Below are positions 41,925 to 50,431 of a stretch of DNA of 64,000 nucleotides, piece after piece. The stretch lies in the NCBI GenBank assembly GCA_016937575.1, contig JAFHKN010000002.1:434001-498000 (forward strand), given 5' to 3'. Origin of the DNA: Roseomonas aeriglobus (GTDB lineage: Bacteria; Pseudomonadota; Alphaproteobacteria; Sphingomonadales; Sphingomonadaceae). Within the stretch, counting starts at the first letter, position 1, and each line of letters opens with the position of its first letter. The notes beneath the pieces are model-generated. The model saw only the letters and a program-made list of their open reading frames with translations. It had not been told where the DNA came from and made no database searches. Both the position numbers and the translations under genes were made by a program.

Positions 41925-42788
41925 ATGACGGATATCCTGAAGCTTGCCGATGTCGCCGACCTGGCCGACTTCGCCAATTCCCGGCCGGCCATCCCCGAAC
42001 GTGTCGTCGAACGGCAGCGCTATCGGACGGTGTGGATTTCCGACGTTCATCTCGGCACGCGCGGCTGCAATGCCGAATTGCTGATCGACTTCCTCGACCA
42101 TGTCGACAGCGACACCATGTATCTGGTCGGCGACATCATCGACGGCTGGCGGCTGAAGAAGAAATTCTACTGGCCCGATGCGCATAACGACATCGTCTGG
42201 CGCATCCTGAAGCGCGCCAAGCGCGGCACGCGGATCGTGTATATCCCGGGCAATCACGACGAGATGTTCCGGCAGTTTTCGGGCCTGCACTTCGGTGGCG
42301 TGACGATCAAGCGCCAGGCGATCCACGAAACTGCCGACGGCCGCCGTCTGCTGGTGCTGCACGGCGACGAATTCGACGCGATCATGTTGTCGCACCGCTG
42401 GCTCGCCTATCTGGGCGACGCCGCCTACCACTTCGCGATGTGGGCCAATCGCTGGGTCAACGCCTACCGCCGGCGGATGGGGCTGCCCTATTGGTCGCTG
42501 AGCAAACACGCCAAGCACCGCGTCAAGAAATCGGTCGAGTTTATCTCGAAGTTCGAGGAGATCGTCGCACACGAGGCGGGTCTGCGCGGTGTCGACGGCG
42601 TCATCGCCGGACACATTCATACCGCCGAAATCCGCGAGATCGACGGCATCGCCTATTACAACGACGGCGACTGGGTGGAGGGCTGCAACGCGCTGGTCGA
42701 GCATTTCGACGGGCGGATGGAGCTGCTCGACTGGGCCGAAGAAGTGGCCAGGCGCGAGGCAGGCCGCGTCGTGGCGATGGCGGCGTGA
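41925..42788 (+). CDS. LpxH-like metallophosphoesterase
   Basis: A 287-residue calcineurin-like phosphoesterase usually labelled UDP-2,3-diacylglucosamine diphosphatase. The metal motifs are visible: WISDVHLGT near 37, VGDIIDGWRL near 68, IPGNHDE near 107, VLHGDEFD near 142, and AGHIHTAEI near 226. The N-terminal 30 residues precede the fold and have no LpxH counterpart. Because most sphingomonads make glycosphingolipids rather than lipopolysaccharide, the substrate may differ. A glycosyltransferase gene follows at 42911. Confidence 0.82.
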   Translation: MTDILKLADVADLADFANSRPAIPERVVERQRYRTVWISDVHLGTRGCNAELLIDFLDHVDSDTMYLVGDIIDGWRLKKKFYWPDAHNDIVWRILKRAKRGTRIVYIPGNHDEMFRQFSGLHFGGVTIKRQAIHETADGRRLLVLHGDEFDAIMLSHRWLAYLGDAAYHFAMWANRWVNAYRRRMGLPYWSLSKHAKHRVKKSVEFISKFEEIVAHEAGLRGVDGVIAGHIHTAEIREIDGIAYYNDGDWVEGCNALVEHFDGRMELLDWAEEVARREAGRVVAMAA

Positions 42789-42805
42789 GGGGCGGTCTTA
42801 TCGTG

Positions 42806-42908
42806 AATCCCCTCCCCTTCGCGGGAGGGGTTGGGGGTGGGGGATGTCTCACCGAGACTGTCGTCCGCGTCCCCCACCCCAACCCCTCCCCTGAAGAGGA
42901 GGGGCTCT
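42806..42908. repeat. 103-base palindromic repeat
   Basis: An imperfect inverted repeat: left part CCCCTCCCCTTCGCGGGAGG, right part CCTCCCCTGAAGAGGAGGGG, with GGTTGGGGGTGGGGG on one side and CCCCCACCCCAACC on the other. Related in style to family A but with a different interior. It lies between the phosphoesterase and glycosyltransferase genes on one strand, so it may lower readthrough. Confidence 0.75.
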
Positions 42909-42910
42909 AG

Positions 42911-43930
42911 ATGCGCATAGCCATCGTCACCGACGCGTGGACGCCGCAGGTCAACGGCGTCGTCCGCACGCTGACCGCCGTTCGCGACCAGCTTGCGCGG
43001 ATGGGGCATGACGTGCTGATCGTCTCGCCCGATCTTTTCGCATCGGTCCCATGCCCGACCTACCCCGAGATCCGGCTTGCCTTTGCGCGCCGCTCGACCG
43101 TCGGTGGCATGCTGGCCCAATTCGGCGCCGATGCGATCCACCTCGCGACCGAAGGGCCGCTGTGCCTTGCCGCCCGCGCCTGGTGCCTGGCGCGGGCACG
43201 GCCGTTCACCACCGCCTACCACACGCAATTCCCCGACTATGTGTCCGCGCGCACCGGCATCCCGGCGGAGTGGATCTGGCGGTACATTCGCTGGTTCCAT
43301 GCGCCCGCTGCGGCGATCCTCGCGTCGACGCCGTCGATCCGCGAGACGCTGATCGCGCATCAATTGCCCCACGTCCGGCACTGGGGGCGGGGGGTCGACC
43401 TGACCGCCTTTCACCCGGACGCCGCGCCACACCCGGCGCTCGGCCATCTGCCGCGCCCGATCCAGCTCTACGTGGGACGCGTCGCGGTCGAAAAGAACGT
43501 CCGTGCCTTTCTGTCCAACGAGCATCCCGGGACGAAGATCGTCGTCGGCGACGGCCCCGCGCGCGCCGCGCTCGAGGCGGAGTTTCCCAGCGCGATCTTC
43601 ATGGGCGCGCTGTTCGGCGCGGACCTGGCGGGCGCCTATGCCGCGGCCGACGTCATGGTGTTTCCCAGCCGCACCGACACCTTCGGGCTGGTGATGATCG
43701 AGGCGCTGGCCTGCGGTACGCCGGTCGCGGCCTATCCGGTCACCGGGCCGGTCGATGTATTGACCGCGGAGACCGGCGCGATGGCCGACGATCTCGAAGC
43801 CGCGATCGCCGATGCGCTGTTGCTCGACCGAGACGGTTGCGCCGCCTATGCCCGCACCTTCACCTGGGAGGCGAGCGCGCGCCAGTTCCTCGATGCGCTC
43901 GTTCCGATATCGCAGGCGCATGCCGCCTGA
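42911..43930 (+). CDS. glycosyltransferase family 1 (GT4)
   Basis: A 339-residue GT-B enzyme. The N-domain has VTDAWTPQVNGVVRTL near 6 and the acceptor region TTAYHTQFPDYVSARTG near 100; the nucleotide-sugar site is LYVGRVAVEKNV near 187 and VFPSRTDTFGLVMIEALACGTPVAAY near 250 (the E-x7-E motif of GT4). It resembles alpha-mannosyl and glucosyltransferases that act on lipids. Placement beside the phosphoesterase suggests a joint role in glycolipid synthesis. Confidence 0.88.
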   Translation: MRIAIVTDAWTPQVNGVVRTLTAVRDQLARMGHDVLIVSPDLFASVPCPTYPEIRLAFARRSTVGGMLAQFGADAIHLATEGPLCLAARAWCLARARPFTTAYHTQFPDYVSARTGIPAEWIWRYIRWFHAPAAAILASTPSIRETLIAHQLPHVRHWGRGVDLTAFHPDAAPHPALGHLPRPIQLYVGRVAVEKNVRAFLSNEHPGTKIVVGDGPARAALEAEFPSAIFMGALFGADLAGAYAAADVMVFPSRTDTFGLVMIEALACGTPVAAYPVTGPVDVLTAETGAMADDLEAAIADALLLDRDGCAAYARTFTWEASARQFLDALVPISQAHAA

Positions 43931-43935
43931 TCCTG

Positions 43936-43955
43936 CCTTGCCTCGATAGGCAAGG
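43936..43955. terminator. stem-loop between glycosyltransferase and trcR genes
   Basis: A perfect seven-base-pair stem CCTTGCC / GGCAAGG with loop TCGATA six bases after the glycosyltransferase stop. No T run follows, so intrinsic termination is uncertain. Confidence 0.4.
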
Positions 43956-44030
43956 TGCATTAGATCGGGCAGGTGCAAGGTGGCCGCTCCTTCGTTGGGG
44001 CGGCCCTTATCGTTTCTGGAGACTACGGCC

Positions 44031-44708
44031 GTGACCCAGCCGCTCATGCCCCATGCGACCGCCAGCTGGCTGGTCGACAATACCGCGCTCAGCTTCGAGC
44101 AGATCGCCGACTTCTGCGGCCTCCACATCCTGGAAGTGCAGGCGATCGCCGACGACACCGCCGCGACCAAGCTGACGGGCCGCGATCCGGTGCGCGCGCA
44201 CGAGCTGACGATGGACGAGATCGAGAAGGGGCAGGCCGATCCCGACTACCGCCTGAAGATGCTGAAGGGTCCCGAGCAGGTCCGCCGCACCAAGGGGCCG
44301 CGCTATACGCCGGTCAGCAAGCGCCAGGACAAGCCCGACGGCATCGCGTGGATCATCAAGAACCACCCGGAAATCTCGGACGGCGCGATCGGCAAGCTGA
44401 TCGGTACGACCCGCACGACGATCGCCGCGATCCGCGACCGCAGCCACTGGAACATCGCCAACATCGTGCCGAAGGACCCGGTGACCCTGGGCCTGACCAG
44501 CCAGCGCGAGCTTGACGCGCTGGTGACGAAGGCGGCGAAGGCGAGCGGCCAGGAAGCCCCGACCGACACGCGCCTCGAGGGCGACCGCGAGGCTCTGCTC
44601 AGCCAGCTGCGCGCCGAGCGTGAAGCCGCCTCGCGTGAGGCGGACGGCAGCGACGAAGGGTCGAGCGCGCCCGTCGAACACACCGCGGAGACGCTGTTCA
44701 AGCGCTAA
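44031..44708 (+). CDS. trcR: cell cycle transcriptional regulator TrcR (DUF1013)
   Basis: A 225-residue DUF1013 protein, named TrcR in Caulobacter as a cell-cycle transcriptional regulator. Conserved pieces: MPHATASWLVDNTALSFEQIADFCGLHILEVQAIAD near residues 6-41, TGRDPVRAHELTMDEIEKGQ near 49, and the DNA-binding-like segment DGIAWIIKNHPEISDGAIGKLIGTTRTTIAAIRDRSHWN near 102-141. The variable tail is rich in Arg/Glu. GGAGA precedes the GTG start; ATG 44046 is an alternative. Confidence 0.92.
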   Translation: MTQPLMPHATASWLVDNTALSFEQIADFCGLHILEVQAIADDTAATKLTGRDPVRAHELTMDEIEKGQADPDYRLKMLKGPEQVRRTKGPRYTPVSKRQDKPDGIAWIIKNHPEISDGAIGKLIGTTRTTIAAIRDRSHWNIANIVPKDPVTLGLTSQRELDALVTKAAKASGQEAPTDTRLEGDREALLSQLRAEREAASREADGSDEGSSAPVEHTAETLFKR

Positions 44709-44807
44709 GCGTGCCGTGATTAGCGCCAGCTAATCATGGACTCGCGCCGCGCGGGGGGCGGGGCGGCGCAGCCGTCCCGTCCGACGGCGTGGCGCGTCCT
44801 GAACCAA

Positions 44808-44929
44808 ATCCTCCCCTGCAAGGGGAGGTGGCAGGCCGCAGGCCTGACGGAGGGGTATAACCCTCTCCGGATCGCGGGACACCCCTCCGACGCGCGTGCC
44901 GCGCGCCACCTCCCCTTGCAGGGGAGGAT
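44808..44929. repeat. 122-base palindromic repeat, family A copy 3
   Basis: ATCCTCCCCTGCAAGGGGAG at the left and CTCCCCTTGCAGGGGAGGAT at the right, with GGAGGGGTATAACC and GGGACACCCCTCC inside. It occupies most of the 299-base gap between trcR and the dienelactone hydrolase gene, which otherwise holds no recognisable gene. Confidence 0.88.
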
Positions 44930-45007
44930 ATTCCGGTTCGCTTCGTTTCGCACTACCCTCTCCCGCAACCCAGCCCCGACTCACGGGCTTGCGAAGGAGA
45001 GCTCCCG

Positions 45008-45877
45008 ATGTGCGACGACCTGACCGAAGCCGATAACGAAGCCTATCTGTCGAACGGCGCCGTCAGCCGCCGTCACTTCGCTGCGATCGCCGGCGCCGCG
45101 GGCATCGTCGCGGTCCTGCCGCGTCCCGCCGATGCGCAGGCCACCCGCGGCAGGGACGTGTCGATCACCACCGCGGACGGCACCTGCGACGGCTATTGGG
45201 TCGCGCCGGCGAAGGGGAAGCATCCCGCCGTGCTGGTCTGGCCCGACATCTACGGCCTGCGTCCCGCGTTCCGCCAGATGGCCGATCGCCTCGCGAGTTC
45301 GGGTTACAGCGTGCTCGTCGTCAACCAGTTCTACCGGTCGACCAGAACGCCGTTCATCAAGCCCGGCGAGACGCTGGAGACGCCCGGCGTGCGCGAGAAG
45401 ATCATGCCGTGGCGCGCGCTGCTCACGCCCGACGCGACGAAGCGCGACGCTGCCGCCTTCGTTGCGTGGATCGACAAGCAGCCGCAGACCGACACGAAGC
45501 GCGGGCTCGCGACCACCGGCTACTGCATGGGCGGACCGATGGTGCTCTACACCGCAGGCACGCAGGCCAAGCGCGTTCGTGCGGGCGCGAGCTTCCACGG
45601 CGGCGGCCTGGCGACCGACAAGCCCGACAGCCCGCATCTGCTCATCCCGCAGATGAAGGGCGGCTATCTGATCGCGGTCGCGCAGAACGACGATGCGCGC
45701 AATCCACAGGAGAAGGAAACGCTGCGCACGGCCTTCGCCGCCGCCAAGGTTCCGGCCGAGATCGAGGTCTATCCGGCGCAGCACGGTTGGTGTCCGCCCG
45801 ACAGCAAGGTCTACGACGCGACGCAGGCGGAAAAGGCGTGGGCGCGCCAGCTCGCGCTGTTCAAGCAGACGCTGTGA
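45008..45877 (+). CDS. dienelactone hydrolase family protein, probably exported
   Basis: A 289-residue alpha/beta hydrolase. The N-terminus (SRRHFAAIAGAAG near residues 21-33) looks like a twin-arginine or twin-basic export signal. The hydrolase core has HPAVLVWPDIYGLRPAFRQMADRLA near 73, the nucleophile elbow GYCMGGPMV near 172 with a cysteine in place of the usual serine (as in true dienelactone hydrolases), and EVYPAQHGWCPP near 256 carrying the histidine. Substrate unknown. Confidence 0.85.
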   Translation: MCDDLTEADNEAYLSNGAVSRRHFAAIAGAAGIVAVLPRPADAQATRGRDVSITTADGTCDGYWVAPAKGKHPAVLVWPDIYGLRPAFRQMADRLASSGYSVLVVNQFYRSTRTPFIKPGETLETPGVREKIMPWRALLTPDATKRDAAAFVAWIDKQPQTDTKRGLATTGYCMGGPMVLYTAGTQAKRVRAGASFHGGGLATDKPDSPHLLIPQMKGGYLIAVAQNDDARNPQEKETLRTAFAAAKVPAEIEVYPAQHGWCPPDSKVYDATQAEKAWARQLALFKQTL

Positions 45878-45888
45878 GCGGGGCAGCG

Positions 45889-46515
45889 ATGAGCGACCTC
45901 ATTTTCTACACCAATCCCCAGTCGCGCGGCCGGATCGTCCGCTGGATGCTGGAGGAAACCGGCGCCGACTATGAGACGGTCATGCTCGACTATGCGGCCG
46001 GCATGAAGTCCGACGCGTACCGCGCGATCAATCCGATGGGAAAGGTGCCCGCCATCGTCCACCGCGGGCACGCCGTCACCGAATGCGCGGCGATCTGCGC
46101 CTATCTGGCGGATGCCTTTCCCGATGCCGGCCTGGCGCCCGTGCCGGCCGATCGCGCGGACTATTACCGCTGGATGTTCTTCGCCGCCGGCCCGTTGGAG
46201 GCGGCGGCGACCGAGCGGGCGCGCGGGATCGTCGTGACGCCCGAACAGTCGCGGATGGTCGGCTATGGCAGCTTCGACACGGTGATCGACACGCTGGAAC
46301 AGGCGGTCGCCGCGCACGACTATATCGCCGGCGACCGCTTCACCGCGGCGGACGTCTATGTCGGCTCGCACATCCTGTGGGGATCGCAATTCGGCTGGCT
46401 GCCGAAACGCGACGCTTTCGCCGATTACATGGCGCGGCTGGCGAGCCGTCCGGCCTACATCCGCGGCGGGGAGAAGGACGATGCGCTGATGGCGCAGATG
46501 CAGGCGGCGGGTTAG
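45889..46515 (+). CDS. glutathione S-transferase family protein
   Basis: A 208-residue GST. The thioredoxin-like N-domain has FYTNPQSRGRIVRWMLEE at residues 5-22, INPMGKVPAIVHRGHAVTECAAICAYLAD near 45-73 with the cis-proline and the TE glutathione contact, and the C-domain is helical (DYIAGDRFTAADVYVGSHILWG near 143-164). The close gap of 11 bases to the dienelactone hydrolase suggests co-transcription. The stop overlaps a convergent gene by 4 bases. Confidence 0.9.
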   Translation: MSDLIFYTNPQSRGRIVRWMLEETGADYETVMLDYAAGMKSDAYRAINPMGKVPAIVHRGHAVTECAAICAYLADAFPDAGLAPVPADRADYYRWMFFAAGPLEAAATERARGIVVTPEQSRMVGYGSFDTVIDTLEQAVAAHDYIAGDRFTAADVYVGSHILWGSQFGWLPKRDAFADYMARLASRPAYIRGGEKDDALMAQMQAAG

Positions 46516-47351
46516 GCGTCCTTGGGAATCAGGCTGTCGACCCCGCGCGCGGCGACGACCCAGCGGTAGAAGGCGTCGACGACATAGACCCGGATGACGT
46601 TGGGGTCGATCGTCACACGCTTGGCATCGCCGACGCATTCACGGGCTTCGATGATGATCGTCTGCGTCAGGCCGCGTTCGAGGTCTGTCCCCGGCGCCGA
46701 CTTGACGAGACGCGTCGCCAGTTCGGGCTGTCGCCGCACGAGGCAGGAGGCGAATCGCAGTGCGCCCAGATCACCGGGCTGTCGCAGGCGGTTGCGTTCC
46801 TCTTCGCGGATGTTGAACCGCTCGCGGATCGCAATGTTTTCGGTTTGCGCGCGCGTCAGGGCCGCATCGGGCGCGTACTTCATCAATACCCTTTCCATGA
46901 TGACGCCGCGATCGAGGGACGACGTGCCCAGATCGATCGGCGCGATGGGATAGGGCGAGGAAAAGGGACCAGCGACCGCGGCATAGCGCGCAGCTAGGTG
47001 CTCCGGAGGGTAGCAGCCTTCGCTCGCCGCGAGCAGCGATCCTTGGGCCGTGCGGGCATCCGCGCTGTTGGGCATACCGTCAACGATGCGGCGAAGCGTG
47101 CTCAGCCGGCTGATTTTCGTCGCGCAGCGCAAAAACATATCCGCCTTTTCGCGGGCGATGCGACCGCCGAGGACATTGCTCTGGTCCCATTCGATCTGAG
47201 TGGGCAGCTTCTCGCGGGGAATCCGCAGTGCGCTCACGATCACATCGTTCGGCGACGATGCGTCGGGCAAGGTCGTCGGAGTCGATTGCTGGGCCGCGAC
47301 GGGCGCCATAGCCATCGTGGCGAGGCCCAAGAGATACGCGTACCGTAGCAT
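46512..47351 (-). CDS. uncharacterised secreted protein
   Basis: A 279-residue protein with signal peptide MLRYAYLLGLATMAMAPVAAQ (cleavage near residue 20). The rest is soluble, Ala/Arg-rich, with cysteines in RCATKIS, SEGCYPPEH, ASCLVRR and ARECVGD. I do not recognise a family. It has its own sigma70-like promoter and its end overlaps the convergent GST gene by 4 bases. Secretion is supported by the signal; function is unknown. Confidence 0.6.
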   Translation of the reverse strand: MLRYAYLLGLATMAMAPVAAQQSTPTTLPDASSPNDVIVSALRIPREKLPTQIEWDQSNVLGGRIAREKADMFLRCATKISRLSTLRRIVDGMPNSADARTAQGSLLAASEGCYPPEHLAARYAAVAGPFSSPYPIAPIDLGTSSLDRGVIMERVLMKYAPDAALTRAQTENIAIRERFNIREEERNRLRQPGDLGALRFASCLVRRQPELATRLVKSAPGTDLERGLTQTIIIEARECVGDAKRVTIDPNVIRVYVVDAFYRWVVAARGVDSLIPKDA

Positions 47352-47380
47352 CGGTCATCTCCCTTTTTGCAATCTGGATC

Positions 47381-47408
47381 AGTATACCGTTCTTCGGCGT
47401 CTTCCCAA
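47381..47408 (-). promoter_or_regulatory. sigma70-like promoter of the secreted protein gene
   Basis: Minus strand TTGGGA, 16 bases, TATACT: four and five matches to TTGACA and TATAAT. It ends 30 bases before the start codon at 47351, a normal leader length. Confidence 0.5.
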
Positions 47409-47508
47409 GTCCCATCGCCGATTTACGACGCATGGCTACAGACGTTGTGGCTAGCCCCGCCGCACAAGCCTCGGTAGGACGGGTGAGCAGAGCAATCCGG
47501 GGGGGCAT

Positions 47509-48033
47509 ATGCTCAAGAAGATCGAACAAGCCTTTGAGGCGGTGCTGTTTGGCTCGCGCTGGTTGCTCGCGCCTTTTTACGTCGGGCTGGTGCTTGCGAT
47601 CTGCATCCTGTTGGGCGTCTTCGTGCGCGAATTCCTGCATGCGACCGCGAGCATCTGGTCGATGAGCGTCGAATCGGCGATATTGGAGGTGCTGTCGCTG
47701 CTCGATCTCGCGCTGGCGGCGAATCTGATCCTGATCGTGATCCTGGCGGGATACGAAAATTTCGTCAGCAAGATCGACAATGTCGGGCATGAGGATCGCC
47801 CGAGCTGGATGGGCAGCGTCGGTTTCGCCGGTCTGAAGCTGAAGCTCTACGCCTCGATCGTGGCGATCTCGGGCATCCAGCTGCTCAAATATTTCATGGG
47901 GATCGGCGAGACGGTGGTCGACGAGACCAACCTGAAATGGCTGACGATCATCCATTTCACCTTCGTCATCACGACCGTGCTGTCGGCACTGACCGACTGG
48001 CTGTCGGCTCGGGCGAAGGGCAGCTCGGCATAA
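47509..48033 (+). CDS. UPF0114 / TIGR00645 family membrane protein
   Basis: A 174-residue integral membrane protein of the UPF0114 (YqhA) family, function unknown. It opens with the family's KKIEQAFEAVLFGSRWLLAPFYVGLVLAICILLGVF and continues with LLDLALAANLILIVILAGYENFVSKID near 63-90 and KLKLYASIVAISGIQLLKYFM near 108. About four transmembrane helices. It ends at a strong bidirectional hairpin. Confidence 0.9.
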   Translation: MLKKIEQAFEAVLFGSRWLLAPFYVGLVLAICILLGVFVREFLHATASIWSMSVESAILEVLSLLDLALAANLILIVILAGYENFVSKIDNVGHEDRPSWMGSVGFAGLKLKLYASIVAISGIQLLKYFMGIGETVVDETNLKWLTIIHFTFVITTVLSALTDWLSARAKGSSA

Positions 48034-48038
48034 GGCTC

Positions 48039-48064
48039 GGGCGGCGGGGACAAACCCGCCGCCC
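48039..48064. terminator. bidirectional terminator hairpin
   Basis: A perfect ten-base-pair stem GGGCGGCGGG / CCCGCCGCCC with a six-base loop, between UPF0114 (plus) and the 96-residue membrane protein (minus). Confidence 0.7.
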
Positions 48065-48072
48065 GCCCTTGC

Positions 48073-48363
48073 TCAGCCGTAGCGGACGGCGATCCACAGC
48101 ATCAGCGCGATCGGCACGGTGATGAGCGCGATCACTGCCAGCGTCGGCGCCACACCGGCGCGGAAATGGCTTTTATGCTCGGCCTGAATCGCCTCGATCG
48201 TCGCGGTATACGCCGGGTCGCCGCGGAGCATTCCGCGGTCGACGATCGGGCCGTGGGCCAGGAAGTCGATGAGCTCGTTCAGTTCGTCGGAGCTGAGGTC
48301 GGGATGCCGGTCGAGCAGTGCCGCCATGCGGTCGCGGGTGGTGGTGTCGATAGTGTCGTGCAT
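48073..48363 (-). CDS. small membrane protein with charged N-terminal half, unknown
   Basis: A 96-residue protein: residues 1-67 are soluble and charged (MAALLDRHPDLSSDELNELIDFLAHGPIV, then HKSHFRAG), and residues 68-91 form one hydrophobic helix (APTLAVIALITVPIALMLWIAV). This cytoplasmic-N, membrane-C shape resembles small anti-sigma-like proteins, but no zinc-finger motif or sigma gene is present. Family not recognised. It follows another unknown gene on the same strand with a hairpin between them. Confidence 0.6.
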   Translation of the reverse strand: MHDTIDTTTRDRMAALLDRHPDLSSDELNELIDFLAHGPIVDRGMLRGDPAYTATIEAIQAEHKSHFRAGVAPTLAVIALITVPIALMLWIAVRYG

Positions 48364-48398
48364 GAGAATTGGTCCTGATGAGCGCGCGAACGCGCACG

Positions 48399-48418
48399 GC
48401 GCCGCCTGAAGGCGGCGC
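48399..48418. terminator. hairpin between two small unknown genes
   Basis: Perfect eight-base-pair stem GCGCCGCC / GGCGGCGC with a TGAA tetraloop, lying between the 118- and 96-residue genes on the minus strand. It may end or attenuate the upstream transcript. Confidence 0.5.
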
Positions 48419-48463
48419 GGAAGGTCGTCGTCGACGAAACGGTGCCGCTCGCGTGCGAGCGGA

Positions 48464-48820
48464 TCAGGACCGGCGCGGCGGGGCGCGTGCGGAATAAAGG
48501 TCGCCGGTTCGGCGAGGCAGGGCAGGGGCATCGGTCGCCACCCAGCCGGCCTGTGACGGTCGGACGAGAGCGGCGATCTGGAGCGTCAGTGGCGGCGGGA
48601 GTGGGGGCGCTGCACCATCGGGACCGGCCGCGGTGCGCGCGGCGCTCAGGCGGGCGGTCGGCTGGCCGAGCTTGGCCGCGTCCCGCAGGGCCGAAACGCC
48701 AGGCACGGCGCCCGTGACGTGGACGCTGGGTCCCGCTGGCGCGACCGGGACCGCCGCCGGCATGGCGTGCCACGCGAACAGCAGCGCCAGCACACCCGCG
48801 AAAAGGCGCTGCGAGGCCAT
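48464..48820 (-). CDS. secreted Ala/Pro-rich protein, unknown
   Basis: A 118-residue protein with signal peptide MASQRLFAGVLALLFAWHAMPAAV (cleavage near residue 26), followed by an Ala/Pro-rich low-complexity stretch (AARTAAGPDGAAPPLPPPL). No family recognised. The start at 48820 is chosen to place the signal at the N-terminus; a longer frame to 48922 lacks support. Confidence 0.45.
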   Translation of the reverse strand: MASQRLFAGVLALLFAWHAMPAAVPVAPAGPSVHVTGAVPGVSALRDAAKLGQPTARLSAARTAAGPDGAAPPLPPPLTLQIAALVRPSQAGWVATDAPALPRRTGDLYSARAPPRRS

Positions 48821-49006
48821 CCGCCAAACGGGGCGCTCAGGAGTCGTGGCGGTCACGGTGAAGGCGCAACATAGGACGGACACGCGGAAAGCCCAAGCGT
48901 CATGCCCGTCAGGTGCCCTCACCGACGCGCGTAATCATGGGCCGGCGGCAGACACCTGCGTGATCTGCTGAAGCGATTGTCTTCGCAGAAGGGGGCGAGC
49001 GGCCGC

Positions 49007-50314
49007 TCAGCCCTTGCCGATCCCTGTCAGCTTCAACCCTGCCCGTGCCGCCTCTTCCGGCGGATAGATGTTGCGCAGGTCGACCAGCACCGGGTCGTTC
49101 ATCGACTTGGCAATCCGACCCAGATCGAGCGCGCGGAACGCGGCCCATTCGGTCACGATCACCAGCGCATCGGCACCCTCTGCCGCGGCATAGGGCGATG
49201 CGGCGAACGCGACATCGCTCAGCAGCGGGCGCGCCTGTTCGACGCCTTCCGGGTCATACGCCTTCACCGTCGCACCTGCGTCCTGCAGTGCCTGGATCAG
49301 CGCCAGGCTGGGGGCGTCGCGCATGTCGTCGGTGTCGGGCTTGAACGTCAGGCCGAGCACGCCGACCGTCTTGCCGCGGGCTTCGCCGCCCATCGCCTTG
49401 ATGACCTTGCGCCCCATCGCGCGCTTGCGGGCGTCGTTCACCTGCACGGTCGCCTCGACGATCCTGAGCGGCACGTCGTTGTCCGCCGCGGTCTGGAGCA
49501 GCGCCAGCGTGTCCTTGGGGAAGCACGACCCGCCATAGCCAGGCCCCGCGTTCAGGAACTTGCGCCCGATCCGGTTGTCCAGACCGATGCCGCGCGCGAC
49601 CTCCTGCACATCGCCGCCCACGCTTTCGCACAGGTCGGCGATTTCGTTGATGAAGGTGATCTTGACCGCCAGGAAGGCGTTGGCCGCATATTTGATGATC
49701 TCGGCCGTCCGCCGCCCGGTGAAGACGATCGGGGCCGACTGGTTGAGCGACAGCGGGCGGTAGATCTCGCGCAGGACCTCGCGGCTTCGCTCGTCCTCGG
49801 CGCCAACGACGACGCGGTCGGGGCGCTTGAAGTCGCCGATCGCCGCACCCTCGCGCAGGAATTCGGGGTTGCTGGCAACCGTAATGCCCTTGTCCGGGGC
49901 GACCTCGGCGACGATCCGCTCGACCTCGTCGCCGGTGCCGACGGGCACGGTCGACTTGGTGACGATGACCGCGGGCTTGGTCAGCGCCGCGGCGACTTCG
50001 CGCACCGCGGCGAAGACATAGCTCAAATCCGCATGCCCGTCGCCGCGGCGGCTCGGCGTGCCGACCGCGATGAACACGGCGTCGGCATCCCTCACGCCTT
50101 CGGCCAAGTCAGTGGTGAAGGTGAGGCGCCCGGCACGGACGTTGGCCGATACCAGTTCGGCCAGACCGGGCTCGTAGATCGGCATGACGTTGTCATGCAG
50201 CGCGGCGATCTTCTTGGCGTCCTTGTCGACGCACACGACCTCGTGCCCGAAATCCGAGAAACAGGCCCCGGACACCAGCCCGACATACCCCGTTCCGATC
50301 ATCGTGATGCGCAA
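49007..50314 (-). CDS. ugd: UDP-glucose 6-dehydrogenase
   Basis: A 435-residue enzyme making UDP-glucuronate from UDP-glucose with two NAD, for exopolysaccharide and glycolipid glucuronic acid. NAD motif GTGYVGLVSGACFSDFGHEVVCVD is at residues 7-30, VAVGTPSRRGDGHADLSYV near 87, the catalytic cysteine in GPGYGGSCFPKDT near 260, and the C-domain VGVLGLTFKPDTDDMRDAPS near 319. It borders the pectin locus but belongs to biosynthesis rather than breakdown. Confidence 0.96.
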   Translation of the reverse strand: MRITMIGTGYVGLVSGACFSDFGHEVVCVDKDAKKIAALHDNVMPIYEPGLAELVSANVRAGRLTFTTDLAEGVRDADAVFIAVGTPSRRGDGHADLSYVFAAVREVAAALTKPAVIVTKSTVPVGTGDEVERIVAEVAPDKGITVASNPEFLREGAAIGDFKRPDRVVVGAEDERSREVLREIYRPLSLNQSAPIVFTGRRTAEIIKYAANAFLAVKITFINEIADLCESVGGDVQEVARGIGLDNRIGRKFLNAGPGYGGSCFPKDTLALLQTAADNDVPLRIVEATVQVNDARKRAMGRKVIKAMGGEARGKTVGVLGLTFKPDTDDMRDAPSLALIQALQDAGATVKAYDPEGVEQARPLLSDVAFAASPYAAAEGADALVIVTEWAAFRALDLGRIAKSMNDPVLVDLRNIYPPEEAARAGLKLTGIGKG

Positions 50315-50370
50315 GATACCGAACCCCTATCGTAGATCACGCCGCCCCTAGCGGCGATGGCCCGAACAGG

Positions 50371-50408
50371 AAAGGGCGTGCCGGTCCGGGGAGACAGGCA
50401 CGCCCTTT
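50371..50408 (-). terminator. terminator hairpin after TonB receptor
   Basis: A perfect 12-base-pair stem AAAGGGCGTGCC / GGCACGCCCTTT with a 14-base loop, 24 bases beyond the receptor stop on the minus strand. The terminal A:T pairs supply a short T run. Confidence 0.8.
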
Positions 50409-50431
50409 GACGAGGATAGGCTAAGGGCCGG

